NCBI GenBank assembly: GCA_016200005.1
Contig: JACQFP010000064.1
Location: 62,001 to 126,000, forward strand
Direction: 5' to 3'
From: Verrucomicrobiota bacterium
Lineage (GTDB): Bacteria > Verrucomicrobiota > Verrucomicrobiia > Limisphaerales > PALSA-1396
DNA length: 64,000 nucleotides
The notes beneath the pieces were generated by a model, which was not told the DNA's origin, made no database searches, and saw only the letters and a list, made by a program, of their open reading frames with translations. The position numbers were made by a program, and so were the translations under genes. Shown here piece after piece: positions 1-8,948 of the stretch (the first letter of the stretch is position 1; every line of letters begins with the position of its first letter).

Positions 1-1078
1 TGGTTTCGTCCACGAGTCCCACGGCGGCGCGCTTGTCGCCGGTGATGCGGACGGCTTCGCGGAACAGCAGGATCATGGGCAGGTTGTGATTCTCGACGCC
101 GGGGTCGCCATGCTTGGGCGTGGTCTGGCACACGGCGCGCAGATAACGGCGGTCGTGCTGAGCGAAGTGGATGAGTTGCTCGAACTGTTCGACGCGCGTG
201 CGGGACTTGTAATACTGCCACTGCGTGCGACTCAGGTAATTCTTGAGATGCGTCAGGTCGCGCGGTGGCCCGAGTTTTTCCAGCGTGACCTCCAACCCCA
301 GGTCTTGTTTGAGGTAACGTTCGATGGTTTTCAAGATTTCCGGCGCCGTTACGCGGCCCGCCTCGAATTTCGAGTATTGCGGTGAGTCGAGCAACTCGCG
401 CAGGTGATCGCGGAAGAAAAGCGTCTTGGAAATAAACTCGTCCTGCCCCCGGGTGGTGAGCGTTTCCGCGTCTTCGACCAGCCCGATCAATTCAAGCAAT
501 AGATCGTAGCCCATGCCTGCCGCGTAAAACTGGTTGCAGTCTTCGATCTTGCCGCGGCAATAGGTCTGTTCGGTCTCGGTCAATTGCGGGAGGCGCGCGT
601 GGTAAGCCAGATCGAAGCGCACGGCTTCGTTGTAAGTCTCTTCCGCCAGTTGCCGCGCGTACGGCGAATCGGCAGCGGGCGGTTTGGGGTGACTGAGGGA
701 ATCGAGCGGACTTTGTTTCGCCCCGGCGTAAGGCAGCGCGAACAGAGGGCGGTTCACATAATCTTGCGGTGACACGTAGCGATAAAGCTCACGCGGTCGG
801 GGGAAAGGTTTGCCCGCGTCCACGGCTTTGGCTTCGGTCTCGTAGGGATCGCCGGTGGCGGTGAGTTGCTCCAAAATTGCGAGGTCCTCGGCGTCCAGTC
901 GGCCGTCGTTGTTCAGGTCGGCCCTGATGCAATCTTTGGCGCTGCGCTGAAAAGGGTTCGCGAGCAACGACTGCATGAGTTCGCGGTCCTGTTGATCCCA
1001 ACGCTTGTCGCTGTTGAAATCGCCTAGCATGACCAGTTCGGAGCGCACGCCCACGCGATAGAGCGGCAGCAGCCAGGA
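1..1078 (-). CDS. Partial protein with two dockerin/EF-hand-like repeats, both ends missing
   Basis: The minus strand is open from 1078 to the left window edge with coding-like codon use. No convincing start exists, because a TGA lies at 1081-1079 just upstream in frame. Near the N-terminal end of the readable part are two calcium-loop motifs, DFNSDKRWDQQD (about 1020) and DLNNDGRLDAED (about 900). They have the D-x-N-x-D-x-x-x-D spacing of dockerin type I repeats. The rest, with motifs such as YRYVSPQDYVNRPLFALPYA, I do not recognise. Dockerin-like repeats in this kind of bacterium usually sit in secreted or cell-surface proteins. The 5' part is lost at the junction with the histidine kinase and the 3' part lies outside the window. 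Coding is well supported; function is unknown. Confidence 0.7.
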
Positions 1079-1104
1079 TCATCGTTGACGCAGCCGAGCA
1101 ACTT

Positions 1105-3528
1105 ATGGGCTGGGACGCCTGTCTGGTTGGGCTGTGTGATCCGCAGCAAGAACTCTGGGAACTGGTCCTGAGAATGGACACCATCAACGGGGAAAAGGTG
1201 ACCGTTCCTTGGGGTGCGGCCGGCCGCCCGGGACCGCTCATGCGCCAGGTCATCCTGGAAGGCCCGCGTCTGATTCTACGCGGCCAGCCTGACGAGGCTG
1301 ATTCGGGATTGATTCCCTTTGGAAGCGAAACCCGCCGGTCCGCTTCCCTGATGTTCGCCCCCATGCCCATCGGAGAGCGGGTCGTGGGCATCGTTTCGAT
1401 TCAGAGCTATACCCGTCACGCTTACACGCAAAACGATCTGACCACGCTGCAAGCGCTGGCGGATCATTGTGGTGGCGCCCTCAACCGCATTCAAGCGGGC
1501 GAAGCGCTCGCGCAACACGCCGGCCTCGCGGCCTTGGGCGCCAATGTGGGGATGGCTCTGACTCGATCCGGGTCATTGCAAGAGGTTTTGCGGCACTGCG
1601 CCGAAGCGCTGGTCAAACATCTGGACGCGGCGTTTGCCCGCGTCTGGACACTCAACGAAGCAGAACAGGTGCTCGAGTTGCAGGCGAGTGCCGGCATCTA
1701 CACGCACCTGGACGGATCGCACGGACGTGTGCCGGTCGGCCAATTCAAAATTGGTCTCATTGCGCAGGAGCGAAAGCCGCATCTCACCAACTCGGTGATT
1801 GGCGACCCACGCGTCAATGACCAGGAATGGGCCAGGCGCGAGGGCATGGTCGCGTTTGCCGGCTATCCGCTGTTGGTCGAAGACCGTGTCATCGGGGTCA
1901 TGGCTCTCTTTGCCCGACACCCGCTATCAGACACGACGTTAACAGCTTTGGGTTCGGTGGCGGACGCTATTGCCGTAGGCATCGAACGCAAGCGCGCCGA
2001 GGAAGCCCTCCGTGAAAATGAGCGGCGTTTCCGCGCCACGTTCGAGCAGGCGGCCGTCGGCATGTCGCACGTCCTGCCCGAAGGCCGGTTCAAGCGCGTG
2101 AACCAGAAGTTTTGTGATATCACGGGCTATTCGCGCGACGAACTGCTTGCGCGCACCATCCAGGACATCACACATCCAGACGACCTTCAGGCAGACCTCA
2201 AACAGGTGCGACGTCTCCTCGCCGGGGAGATCCAAACCTACTCGATGGAAAAGCGATACATTCGCCAAGACGGCTCGCAAGTGTGGGTCGAGCTGACCGT
2301 GTCCCTCGTGCGCAAATCCGGCGGCGAGGCGGATTATTTCATCGCCGTCATCGAAGACATCACAAACCGGCGCAGCTTGGAAATGCAGCTCCGCCAATCA
2401 CAAAAGATGGAGGCCGTCGGCCAGCTTGCCGGCGGCGTGGCGCATGATTTCAACAATATTCTCGCTGCCATGATGATGCAGACTGAGTTGGCGGACCTGG
2501 TCGAAGCCACGCCCCCCGAAGTGCGGGAAACCTTGCGGGACATCAGAGCGGCAGCCGAACGCGCGGCCAATCTCACCCGGCAATTGCTGCTGTTCAGCCG
2601 CCGCCAGGTGATGCAGCCGCGCCTGCTGGATCTGAACGAAGTGGTGACCGGCCTTGCCAAAATGCTTCAGCGCATCATCCGGGAAGACGTGCGTCTGCAA
2701 CTGCACCTCCACTCCGCGCCGCTGATGATCTATGCCGACGCCGGGATGCTCGACCAATTATTGATGAACCTGGCGGTCAATGCTCGTGACGCCATGCCCA
2801 ACGGAGGACGGTTGCTCATCGAGACGGCGGAGAAAACTTTTGCCGAGGAGCAGGTGCGCCTCAACCCGGAGGCAACTCCGGGACGTTACGCGTGGCTAAG
2901 CGTCAGCGACACCGGTTGCGGCATTTCGCACGAGGTCTTGCCCCGCATCTTCGAACCATTCTTCACCACCAAGGAGGCGGGCCAGGGCACAGGCCTCGGG
3001 CTGGCGACTGTGTTTGGCATCGTCAAACAACATCGCGGCTGGATCAAGGTTTACAGCGAACCCGGTCAGGGCACGAACTTTCAGGTCTTTCTGCCGACCA
3101 GCGACGCGTCGCCAGAGGAACTCGCGGACGAGGCCGTTCAACTCAAACCGCATGGCGGAACGGAAACCGTTCTCGTCGTCGAGGACGACGCTGCCGTCCG
3201 GATGCTGACGCGCGTGACCCTGGAGCGGCAAGGATATCGCGTGCTGGAGGCGGCCAATGGAGTTGAGGCGCATGAGGTCTGGCAGCGCCATCGCGGCGAA
3301 ATCGCCTTACTCCTGACCGATTTGGTCATGCCCGGGAGCTTGAGCGGTCGGGAACTTGCCCGCCAGTTGCAGGTGGATCGGCCGGAACTCAAAGTGATTT
3401 TCACCAGCGGCTACAGCTTGGAAATCGCCGGGCAGGAGTTGAAATTGAAGGCCGGACAGAACTTCGTGCAAAAGCCCTGTCCGCCATATCAGCTTCTCGA
3501 TACGATTCGCCACATTCTCGAAAGTTGA
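1105..3528 (+). CDS. Hybrid sensor histidine kinase (GAF-GAF-PAS-HisKA-HATPase-REC), 5'-truncated
   Basis: This is a two-component sensor kinase with an attached receiver. Residues 1-140 are the end of a GAF domain, 145-300 a second GAF and 305-425 a PAS domain (RFRATFEQAAVGM to IAVIEDITNRR). The dimerisation domain has phospho-acceptor His447 in GGVAHDFNNIL. The ATPase domain has the N box NLAVNARDAM, DTGCGIS and TGLGLATVFGI. A C-terminal receiver has acceptor Asp739 (LLLTDLVMPG) and a KPCPP lysine. No transmembrane segment is visible, so it is probably cytoplasmic. In-frame coding continues upstream of this ATG (AARIIVDAAEQL, from about 1063), so the first GAF has lost its N-terminus at the junction near 1060-1080. 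The ATG at 1105 is therefore only the first available start. Two receiver genes follow and are plausible partners. Confidence 0.9.
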   Translation: MGWDACLVGLCDPQQELWELVLRMDTINGEKVTVPWGAAGRPGPLMRQVILEGPRLILRGQPDEADSGLIPFGSETRRSASLMFAPMPIGERVVGIVSIQSYTRHAYTQNDLTTLQALADHCGGALNRIQAGEALAQHAGLAALGANVGMALTRSGSLQEVLRHCAEALVKHLDAAFARVWTLNEAEQVLELQASAGIYTHLDGSHGRVPVGQFKIGLIAQERKPHLTNSVIGDPRVNDQEWARREGMVAFAGYPLLVEDRVIGVMALFARHPLSDTTLTALGSVADAIAVGIERKRAEEALRENERRFRATFEQAAVGMSHVLPEGRFKRVNQKFCDITGYSRDELLARTIQDITHPDDLQADLKQVRRLLAGEIQTYSMEKRYIRQDGSQVWVELTVSLVRKSGGEADYFIAVIEDITNRRSLEMQLRQSQKMEAVGQLAGGVAHDFNNILAAMMMQTELADLVEATPPEVRETLRDIRAAAERAANLTRQLLLFSRRQVMQPRLLDLNEVVTGLAKMLQRIIREDVRLQLHLHSAPLMIYADAGMLDQLLMNLAVNARDAMPNGGRLLIETAEKTFAEEQVRLNPEATPGRYAWLSVSDTGCGISHEVLPRIFEPFFTTKEAGQGTGLGLATVFGIVKQHRGWIKVYSEPGQGTNFQVFLPTSDASPEELADEAVQLKPHGGTETVLVVEDDAAVRMLTRVTLERQGYRVLEAANGVEAHEVWQRHRGEIALLLTDLVMPGSLSGRELARQLQVDRPELKVIFTSGYSLEIAGQELKLKAGQNFVQKPCPPYQLLDTIRHILES

Positions 3529-3756
3529 GGTTTCTTGAAGGACAAGCGTCAGGCGTCCCAGGTGAACTGCTGAGTGCATCCCAATGGCAAGCAGCTTATC
3601 AGATGGCGGTAACTTCTTAATCAAAAAAACGACCCGCCGGACTCGTTCTCGAACTAAAGGCCAGCAAATCAACAGACCAACCGGTTGGCATCCTGGCGGC
3701 TTAACTTCAGCTCGTCCGAACGCCCGCTCCGACGGGCAACTCAAAGAAAGACGATT

Positions 3757-4275
3757 ATGAATAGTTTGACGACCCTCTCAAGAATTGACCCTCGCGTGCA
3801 GCCATCACCGGCAGCGCGCCTATCCGACGCCACCGCGAATCGCAAACGCATTCTCATAGCCGACGACGATACCGTGGTGCGCGCCGCGCTGGCCGCCGTG
3901 CTTGCATCGGAAGGTTACGACGTGGACGAGGCTGCGGATGGCCGTCAAGCCGTCGCGCACGCCACCGCTCAGCCACCGGCTCTCGTGCTGTTGGACCTGA
4001 ACATGCCCCACGTGGACGGCTGGACTGCCTTCACGAAACTCGACCATGTGTGTCCGTTGCTGCCCGTCATCGTCATCACGGCTCGTCCGCACCAATACAA
4101 GGAGGCAGTGCGGTTGGGCGTGGATGCGTTCATGGAAAAGCCGCTCGATTTTCCGGTGCTGCTGCGCGCCATCCACAAGCTCACGCACGAACCGGACAAA
4201 CGGCATACCGAGCGCATCACCGACCGGGCATTCGTCACGCGGCTGCTTAACGGCAACCACTCAAACCATTCCTGA
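3757..4275 (+). CDS. Stand-alone response-regulator receiver protein
   Basis: A 172-residue protein consisting of one receiver (CheY-like) domain after about 30 unstructured residues. The acidic pocket IADDD (residues 34-38), acceptor Asp80 in LLDLNMP, VITA and the switch lysine in MEKPLD are all present. There is no DNA-binding or enzymatic output domain, so it probably relays phosphate or acts by protein contact. The start was placed at 3757 because an AAAGAAAG purine tract lies just upstream; an in-frame ATG at 3685 would add a non-conserved leader. It lies 228 bases after the hybrid kinase and one base before a paralogous receiver gene, so the two receivers are almost certainly co-transcribed. 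Confidence 0.88.
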   Translation: MNSLTTLSRIDPRVQPSPAARLSDATANRKRILIADDDTVVRAALAAVLASEGYDVDEAADGRQAVAHATAQPPALVLLDLNMPHVDGWTAFTKLDHVCPLLPVIVITARPHQYKEAVRLGVDAFMEKPLDFPVLLRAIHKLTHEPDKRHTERITDRAFVTRLLNGNHSNHS

Positions 4276-4276
4276 C

Positions 4277-4849
4277 ATGAAAGCAGCGTCAAAGTCCCGC
4301 GACCGGCAACCCGACAAGACAGAGAAGGGGGCAACGCGCGAGGCCTCGGCCGCCGTCAGCGCGACAACCACGAAACCGCCTGCTCGCCGCCGCATTTTGC
4401 TTGTGGATGACGACGCCGACGTGCGCGGCTCGCTCCAGGACGTGCTGGTTGAGGAAGGCTACGTGGTGATTCCCGCCAATGACGGCCAGCAAGCGCTGGA
4501 ACTCAGCGCCTCCAGTTCCATTGACCTCGTGCTCCTCGACCTGAACATGCCGCGCAAGAACGGTTGGTACACCTTCGAGCGCCTCAGCGCCGAGCATCCG
4601 CTCGTGCCCGTCGTCCTTATCACCGCGCGGCCGAACCAACTTTTCACGGCGGTGGGCGCGGGTGTGGGTGCGCTGTTGGAAAAGCCCTTGGACATTCCCA
4701 TTCTGCTCCAAACCATCGCTCGATTGCTCGCCGAATCGGACGAGACGCACCTCGCCCGGCTTGCGGGGCGCGACGTGCCGTTCCGCTACGCCGCCGGCAA
4801 GACATACTCGCCAGCGAAGCGCGGCAATCCACACTCGCCGCCAACGTGA
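4277..4849 (+). CDS. Second stand-alone receiver protein, paralogue of the preceding gene
   Basis: A 190-residue protein with a charged, low-complexity N-terminus (about 35 residues) followed by one receiver domain: LLVDDD, acceptor Asp88 in LLDLNMP, LITARP and LEKPLD. It matches its neighbour closely through LLDLNMP, ITARP and EKPLD, which indicates a tandem duplication that has since diverged. The ATG at 4277 begins one base after the upstream stop at 4273-4275, so translation is probably coupled. No output domain is visible. With the hybrid kinase upstream it may form a branched phosphorelay; that is inference from position only. Confidence 0.87.
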   Translation: MKAASKSRDRQPDKTEKGATREASAAVSATTTKPPARRRILLVDDDADVRGSLQDVLVEEGYVVIPANDGQQALELSASSSIDLVLLDLNMPRKNGWYTFERLSAEHPLVPVVLITARPNQLFTAVGAGVGALLEKPLDIPILLQTIARLLAESDETHLARLAGRDVPFRYAAGKTYSPAKRGNPHSPPT

Positions 4850-4861
4850 AGCCGTGAAGCC

Positions 4862-5551
4862 ATGCACAGCCAATGCGGAGTTGAAGGAGCGGCCCGCCAG
4901 GAGGAGACTGGTGAGACGCGGAACGGATTTCGGAATGCTCTTGCCAACCATCCGTTCCGCGTTCCGGCGATGCAAGCTGCGCAAACCAAAACGCCGGAAT
5001 CGGCCGCCGACCTTTCGCGCGATGCCACCATCGTCACCGGACGCGAACGGGCACAGTTGATTCTACTGGCCTTTCTCGCCACGTTTATTTGCGCTCGCCT
5101 TCTCGTGTTCCTCATCATGGCCAGGAAGATCCCCGATTTCTTCCTGCATGTTCGTGGAACGCACGTGCATCACCTCAACTACGGTATCTTCCTGCTTGTC
5201 GCCGTGGGCGCGTGGTTGCTGCTACGTCCGCCCAGGAACTTCCGCTGGCCCGCGATTCTCTACGGCGTCGGCCTCGCGCTGACCTTCGACGAGTTCGGCA
5301 TGTGGCTGCACCTGGGCGGCAGCTATTGGCAGCGGGCGAGTTGGGATAGCATCGTAGTCGTAGCGGCGGTGCTGGCTTTGTTTGCTTTCGGACCGTCTCT
5401 GGCGCAATACCGGTCGCGATACTGGATGGTTGCGGCGGCGGTTTTCGCCATGATCGTCCTGTTCTTCTGGCTGCTCGTGAAATCACTCGACTATGGGGGG
5501 AGGCGAATATTGCCAAAACTACAGCGCGTCGAAGAAACCTCGCCGCCCTGA
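4862..5551 (+). CDS. Multi-spanning membrane protein with HVHHLNYG and DEFGMWLH motifs
   Basis: About five hydrophobic segments are visible: residues 65-88, 101-118, 127-150, 164-182 and 189-213 (approximate). Polar motifs HVHHLNYG before the second segment and TFDEFGMWLH in the third place His, Asp and Glu near or within the membrane. This could be a metal site, as in intramembrane hydrolases, but I cannot assign a family. The first 36 residues look non-coding, and an in-frame ATG at 4971 is a reasonable alternative start. The stop lies 22 bases from the convergent stop of the SNF2 gene. The small spacing to the receiver genes suggests the same transcript. Confidence 0.7.
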   Translation: MHSQCGVEGAARQEETGETRNGFRNALANHPFRVPAMQAAQTKTPESAADLSRDATIVTGRERAQLILLAFLATFICARLLVFLIMARKIPDFFLHVRGTHVHHLNYGIFLLVAVGAWLLLRPPRNFRWPAILYGVGLALTFDEFGMWLHLGGSYWQRASWDSIVVVAAVLALFAFGPSLAQYRSRYWMVAAAVFAMIVLFFWLLVKSLDYGGRRILPKLQRVEETSPP

Positions 5552-5572
5552 GACTTCGTAGATTCCACGGGC

Positions 5573-8500
5573 TTAATCCTCCGCGAACAAGTATTCCAAA
5601 TCCGTCTTCGACAAACTGCGGGCAAAGCCTTCTTCGCCGAGCACGTCAGCGATTGTTTGTGCTTTGCTCTGCTGCAATTCCCAGATTTTTTCTTCCACAG
5701 TGCCGGGCGCAATCAAACGATAGGCGTTGACGGTGCTCGTCTGGCCAATGCGATGTGAGCGGTCTATGGCCTGCGCTTCGACGGCAGGATTCCACCAGGG
5801 ATCATAAAGCACGACGTAACTGGCGGTGGTCAGATTCAGGCCCGTGCCGGCGGCCCGCAGACTGAGCAAAAAGACACCGGCATTGGGATCGTTCTGAAAG
5901 GCGCTCACCACTTCCTGCCGATCCTTGGTCTGGCCGGTGAGCAGATGCGTATTGATCTGGCGCTGCTGACATTCCTTTTCAAGCAGTTGCAACATCTGCA
6001 CAAACTGACTGAAGAGCAGAACCTTTTGTCCCTCGGCCAGCAACGGTTCGAGCAACTCGAACAACGTCTCAGTCTTGCCGGAGGCGGAATCATTGCCCAC
6101 CAACTGCGGATGACAACAGATCTGCCGCAACCGCGTGAGCGCGGCAAGCACGTGAATCTTGCTCTTGTTCAATCCCTTTTCCGCCACAGTCTGGAACACT
6201 TGTTCGCGACTGCGCCGCAATTCCGCCAGATAAAGTTTGCGCTGTTCATCGCCCAACAAACAATCGCGCCGTTGCTCGATGCGGTCAGGCAGGTCCTTGG
6301 CCACATGTTTTTTCAAGCGACGCAGAAGCAGCGGTCGCAGTTTAGCCGAGAGCCGGCGACGGGCGATGCGCTGCGCGCCTTCAGCCCCCTCGCCGCGCGG
6401 TTCGTAGGTCTGGGTGAACTGGTCCTGCTTGCCGAGGTAGCCCGGCTGGATGAATTCCACAATGCTCCAGAGGTCGAGCAGCCGGTTTTCCAGCGGCGTG
6501 CCGGTGAGGGCAAGCCGATGATTGGCCCGGAGTTGTTTGACTGAATGCGTCACCTGCGCGGCGGGATTCTTGATGAACTGCGCCTCGTCGAGGATCACCG
6601 CATTGAAATCAAATTTCTGCAAGGCTTCGAGGTCGCGCCGCAGCAGGGCGTAATTGGTGACGATCAAATCGTGCTGCGGAATCTGTTTGCGGAGGTTGTG
6701 TCGCGCCGCGCCGCTTTCGAGCACGAGCACCTTCAGGTGCGGGGTGAAACGGTTGGCTTCGCGCCGCCAGTTGTGCAGCACGGAGGCCGGACAGATGACC
6801 AGGGCGGGCTTGGATTTCTTTTCGGCGCGCGTCTCCTTCAACCACGCGAGCCACGCGAGGGTTTGCAACGTCTTTCCCAAGCCCATGTCGTCAGCCAGGA
6901 TGCCACCGAGTTTGAGTCGCGCGAGGTGGCACAGAAAATCGAAACCGTCCTTCTGGTAGGGGCGCATCTCGGCCTGTACATTGGCGGGGAGCGGCACGCC
7001 GGGAACCCCTTTGAATTCGCTCAGGCGTTCGCGCAGGGCCTGGGCCTGCGGCGAGTCGGCGAAGTGTTGAAGGCCGGCCTCATCCAGATGCGCCGCTTGT
7101 TCCAGACCGATGCGGTTGGGCACGGCGATCAAACCGTCCACGCCGAGGTCCGCCATCGTTTCGTGAGCGGATTGCACTGCGGCAGAGTCCAATTCCACCC
7201 AGCCGGAATCGGGCAGTTTGACGAAGCGTCCGGTCGCGGTTTGCAGCCGCTGCAGATCAGCGGCGGTGAGTTTGAGTCCTTCCTGTTCCCACTCCGCCGA
7301 GACGGAGAGCCAGTCGATGCCGCTGCCTTTGACGATGAGTTTGGGTCGTAGTTGGCGGCGGTTCAGGAACAGGCGATGGAAGGAGGGATTGCCGAGATAT
7401 TCGGCCGCCGCCGGACGCTCGGGCCAGGCGGTGGCGAGCGCCCCCAAAAAATTTTCGTTCGCGTCCCCAAGCCACAGGCCGGGTTCGGGCGTGAACCAGT
7501 CGAGCCGCCGCAGCCATTGGGCGGCCGGTTCGAGGCGCGGGTCGTCGAGGATTTCCGGCTTCGCGTGCTGCCGGACGCGCGGTTCTTCGGGTTGCCAATC
7601 GTGGCCGTTCCAGAGCCACAGACTTTGATCGCGTTCGCTGCGCGCGCGCAAGCGCAGGCGCACGGTGTCCTCGGACAACTCGAAGATGAACTGCGGCATC
7701 GCGGTGTGCGCCACGCAGAGTTGTTCCCAATCGACGCTTTCACCGGACTTGGTTTTGCGCAGGTGCATGAGCAGGCGATGACTGAGTTTGCGGACGAGGA
7801 CGGCGGGTTTTTTCGTCCAATGCTCCAGCACAGCGGAAGGTGGCGCGTTGCGCAAAAGATAAAAAGTGTTCCCGATCAGGACCAGGGGCGGGCGCCCGGA
7901 AAAAAACTGAACTCCCTCAAGCGCGTGAATCTCATTGTTGGGCAAGGTCAGGCGGTGGGTGAAGGAGAGTTCCTTGTCGCCATTCTCCAGATGTGGCGTC
8001 AGCTCCGCCAACTGACCGAGAAAGTTGAACGTGTTCTTGCCGTCTCTGCTCTCCAGTCGCGCCGCGTGTCCCCAGCGCGCGAGCCACTGGAGCAAATCCA
8101 GGTCGGACAACAGCAATGGTTCCCCGTCCAGTTCGCGGCCCGCGTAAGTTTCAGTGAGCCACTGAATGAATTCCCAGTCGCCGGGCGGAAAAAGTTCCTG
8201 CTCGTGGGCAGCCCGTGTGGTCAGTTCAACAAGCTCCTTGAGGGTTTTGGTTTTGCCACCAGTGCGCTGGCGGACCAGATGAAACTGAACCGCCAGCCGG
8301 TGGAGCGCGCTTTGCTCGCCCTCGGCCTGCGGCTGGCAAATCACATGCAATGCCGCTCGCGGCAGGTCCAGATGGCCGGGCGTGGGTGGAAAGAGCCAGT
8401 GCTCGAGCTGTTGCACCAGCTTTTGTTCCTGCTCGGCTTCCTCCACCTCGGCAAAGTGGTCGAGGTTGGCGTGCGGGATCAGCTCGGTCGGCAGCGGACG

Positions 8501-8842
8501 GCGGGCGCGCAGGAACAGGATGGCGATTTCTTCGAGCCGGGCCTGGCCTTGCGCGTTGAGCAGATGCGGCCACCAATCCTGCCCGTTGAAATCCTTGCGG
8601 GAGAGGGAAAGCTTTTCGAAATAATCCTCCAGCAGCAACCACGCGCGTTGAGAATCGGCGCAGGCGGCAAACTGCCTCAGGATTTCCTCCCGCTCGGCGA
8701 CGGCGGATTTGGAATCGGCCAGTTCGCGACGCAGATCGGCGAGCGCGCCATAGGTCTTCGAGAGCACCTTGTGATGTGCGTCGTAGCGGGTGGCACCGGC
8801 GGGCCTTGGACGATTTCCGTTTTTGACTGAAAGTTTTGCCAT
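5573..8842 (-). CDS. SNF2/RapA-family helicase-like ATPase
   Basis: A 1089-residue Swi2/Snf2-type DNA translocase. The N-terminal 600 residues are the variable region common in bacterial SNF2 proteins. The motor starts near residue 620: Walker A DDMGLGKT (about 650), Walker B variant DEAQ (about 750), motif III LTGTPLENRLLDLWSI, then the second lobe with LLFSQFVQMLQLLE, LRAAGTGLNLT, YDPWWNPAVEAQAIDRSHRIGQ and a TVEEKI tail. All canonical motifs look intact, so it should hydrolyse ATP on DNA. Such proteins remodel protein-DNA complexes or RNA polymerase; which one this does is unknown. The gene lies upstream of lpxD's 3' end on the same strand with a 106-base gap, and no defence genes adjoin it, so a housekeeping role is as likely as a defence role. 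Confidence 0.92.
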   Translation of the reverse strand: MAKLSVKNGNRPRPAGATRYDAHHKVLSKTYGALADLRRELADSKSAVAEREEILRQFAACADSQRAWLLLEDYFEKLSLSRKDFNGQDWWPHLLNAQGQARLEEIAILFLRARRPLPTELIPHANLDHFAEVEEAEQEQKLVQQLEHWLFPPTPGHLDLPRAALHVICQPQAEGEQSALHRLAVQFHLVRQRTGGKTKTLKELVELTTRAAHEQELFPPGDWEFIQWLTETYAGRELDGEPLLLSDLDLLQWLARWGHAARLESRDGKNTFNFLGQLAELTPHLENGDKELSFTHRLTLPNNEIHALEGVQFFSGRPPLVLIGNTFYLLRNAPPSAVLEHWTKKPAVLVRKLSHRLLMHLRKTKSGESVDWEQLCVAHTAMPQFIFELSEDTVRLRLRARSERDQSLWLWNGHDWQPEEPRVRQHAKPEILDDPRLEPAAQWLRRLDWFTPEPGLWLGDANENFLGALATAWPERPAAAEYLGNPSFHRLFLNRRQLRPKLIVKGSGIDWLSVSAEWEQEGLKLTAADLQRLQTATGRFVKLPDSGWVELDSAAVQSAHETMADLGVDGLIAVPNRIGLEQAAHLDEAGLQHFADSPQAQALRERLSEFKGVPGVPLPANVQAEMRPYQKDGFDFLCHLARLKLGGILADDMGLGKTLQTLAWLAWLKETRAEKKSKPALVICPASVLHNWRREANRFTPHLKVLVLESGAARHNLRKQIPQHDLIVTNYALLRRDLEALQKFDFNAVILDEAQFIKNPAAQVTHSVKQLRANHRLALTGTPLENRLLDLWSIVEFIQPGYLGKQDQFTQTYEPRGEGAEGAQRIARRRLSAKLRPLLLRRLKKHVAKDLPDRIEQRRDCLLGDEQRKLYLAELRRSREQVFQTVAEKGLNKSKIHVLAALTRLRQICCHPQLVGNDSASGKTETLFELLEPLLAEGQKVLLFSQFVQMLQLLEKECQQRQINTHLLTGQTKDRQEVVSAFQNDPNAGVFLLSLRAAGTGLNLTTASYVVLYDPWWNPAVEAQAIDRSHRIGQTSTVNAYRLIAPGTVEEKIWELQQSKAQTIADVLGEEGFARSLSKTDLEYLFAED

Positions 8843-8948
8843 CTGATTAAAACAACCTGTAAAGGTTTATCATCTCGACACAAATTGGCGGTGGAGGTCA
8901 ACCAGAAAGCGAAAAATTTTCTCCCGTAAATCTCCGTCGGGGCTTGCG

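Noticed and set aside
789..1391. Long minus-strand open frame spanning the junction
   Set aside because: It runs antisense to the kinase GAF domain and out of frame with the dockerin-like protein. Its arginine-rich composition is typical of a shadow frame.
5573..8842. SNF2 gene as part of a defence island
   Set aside because: Neighbours are lpxD and signalling genes, with no nuclease, methyltransferase or other defence gene within several kb.
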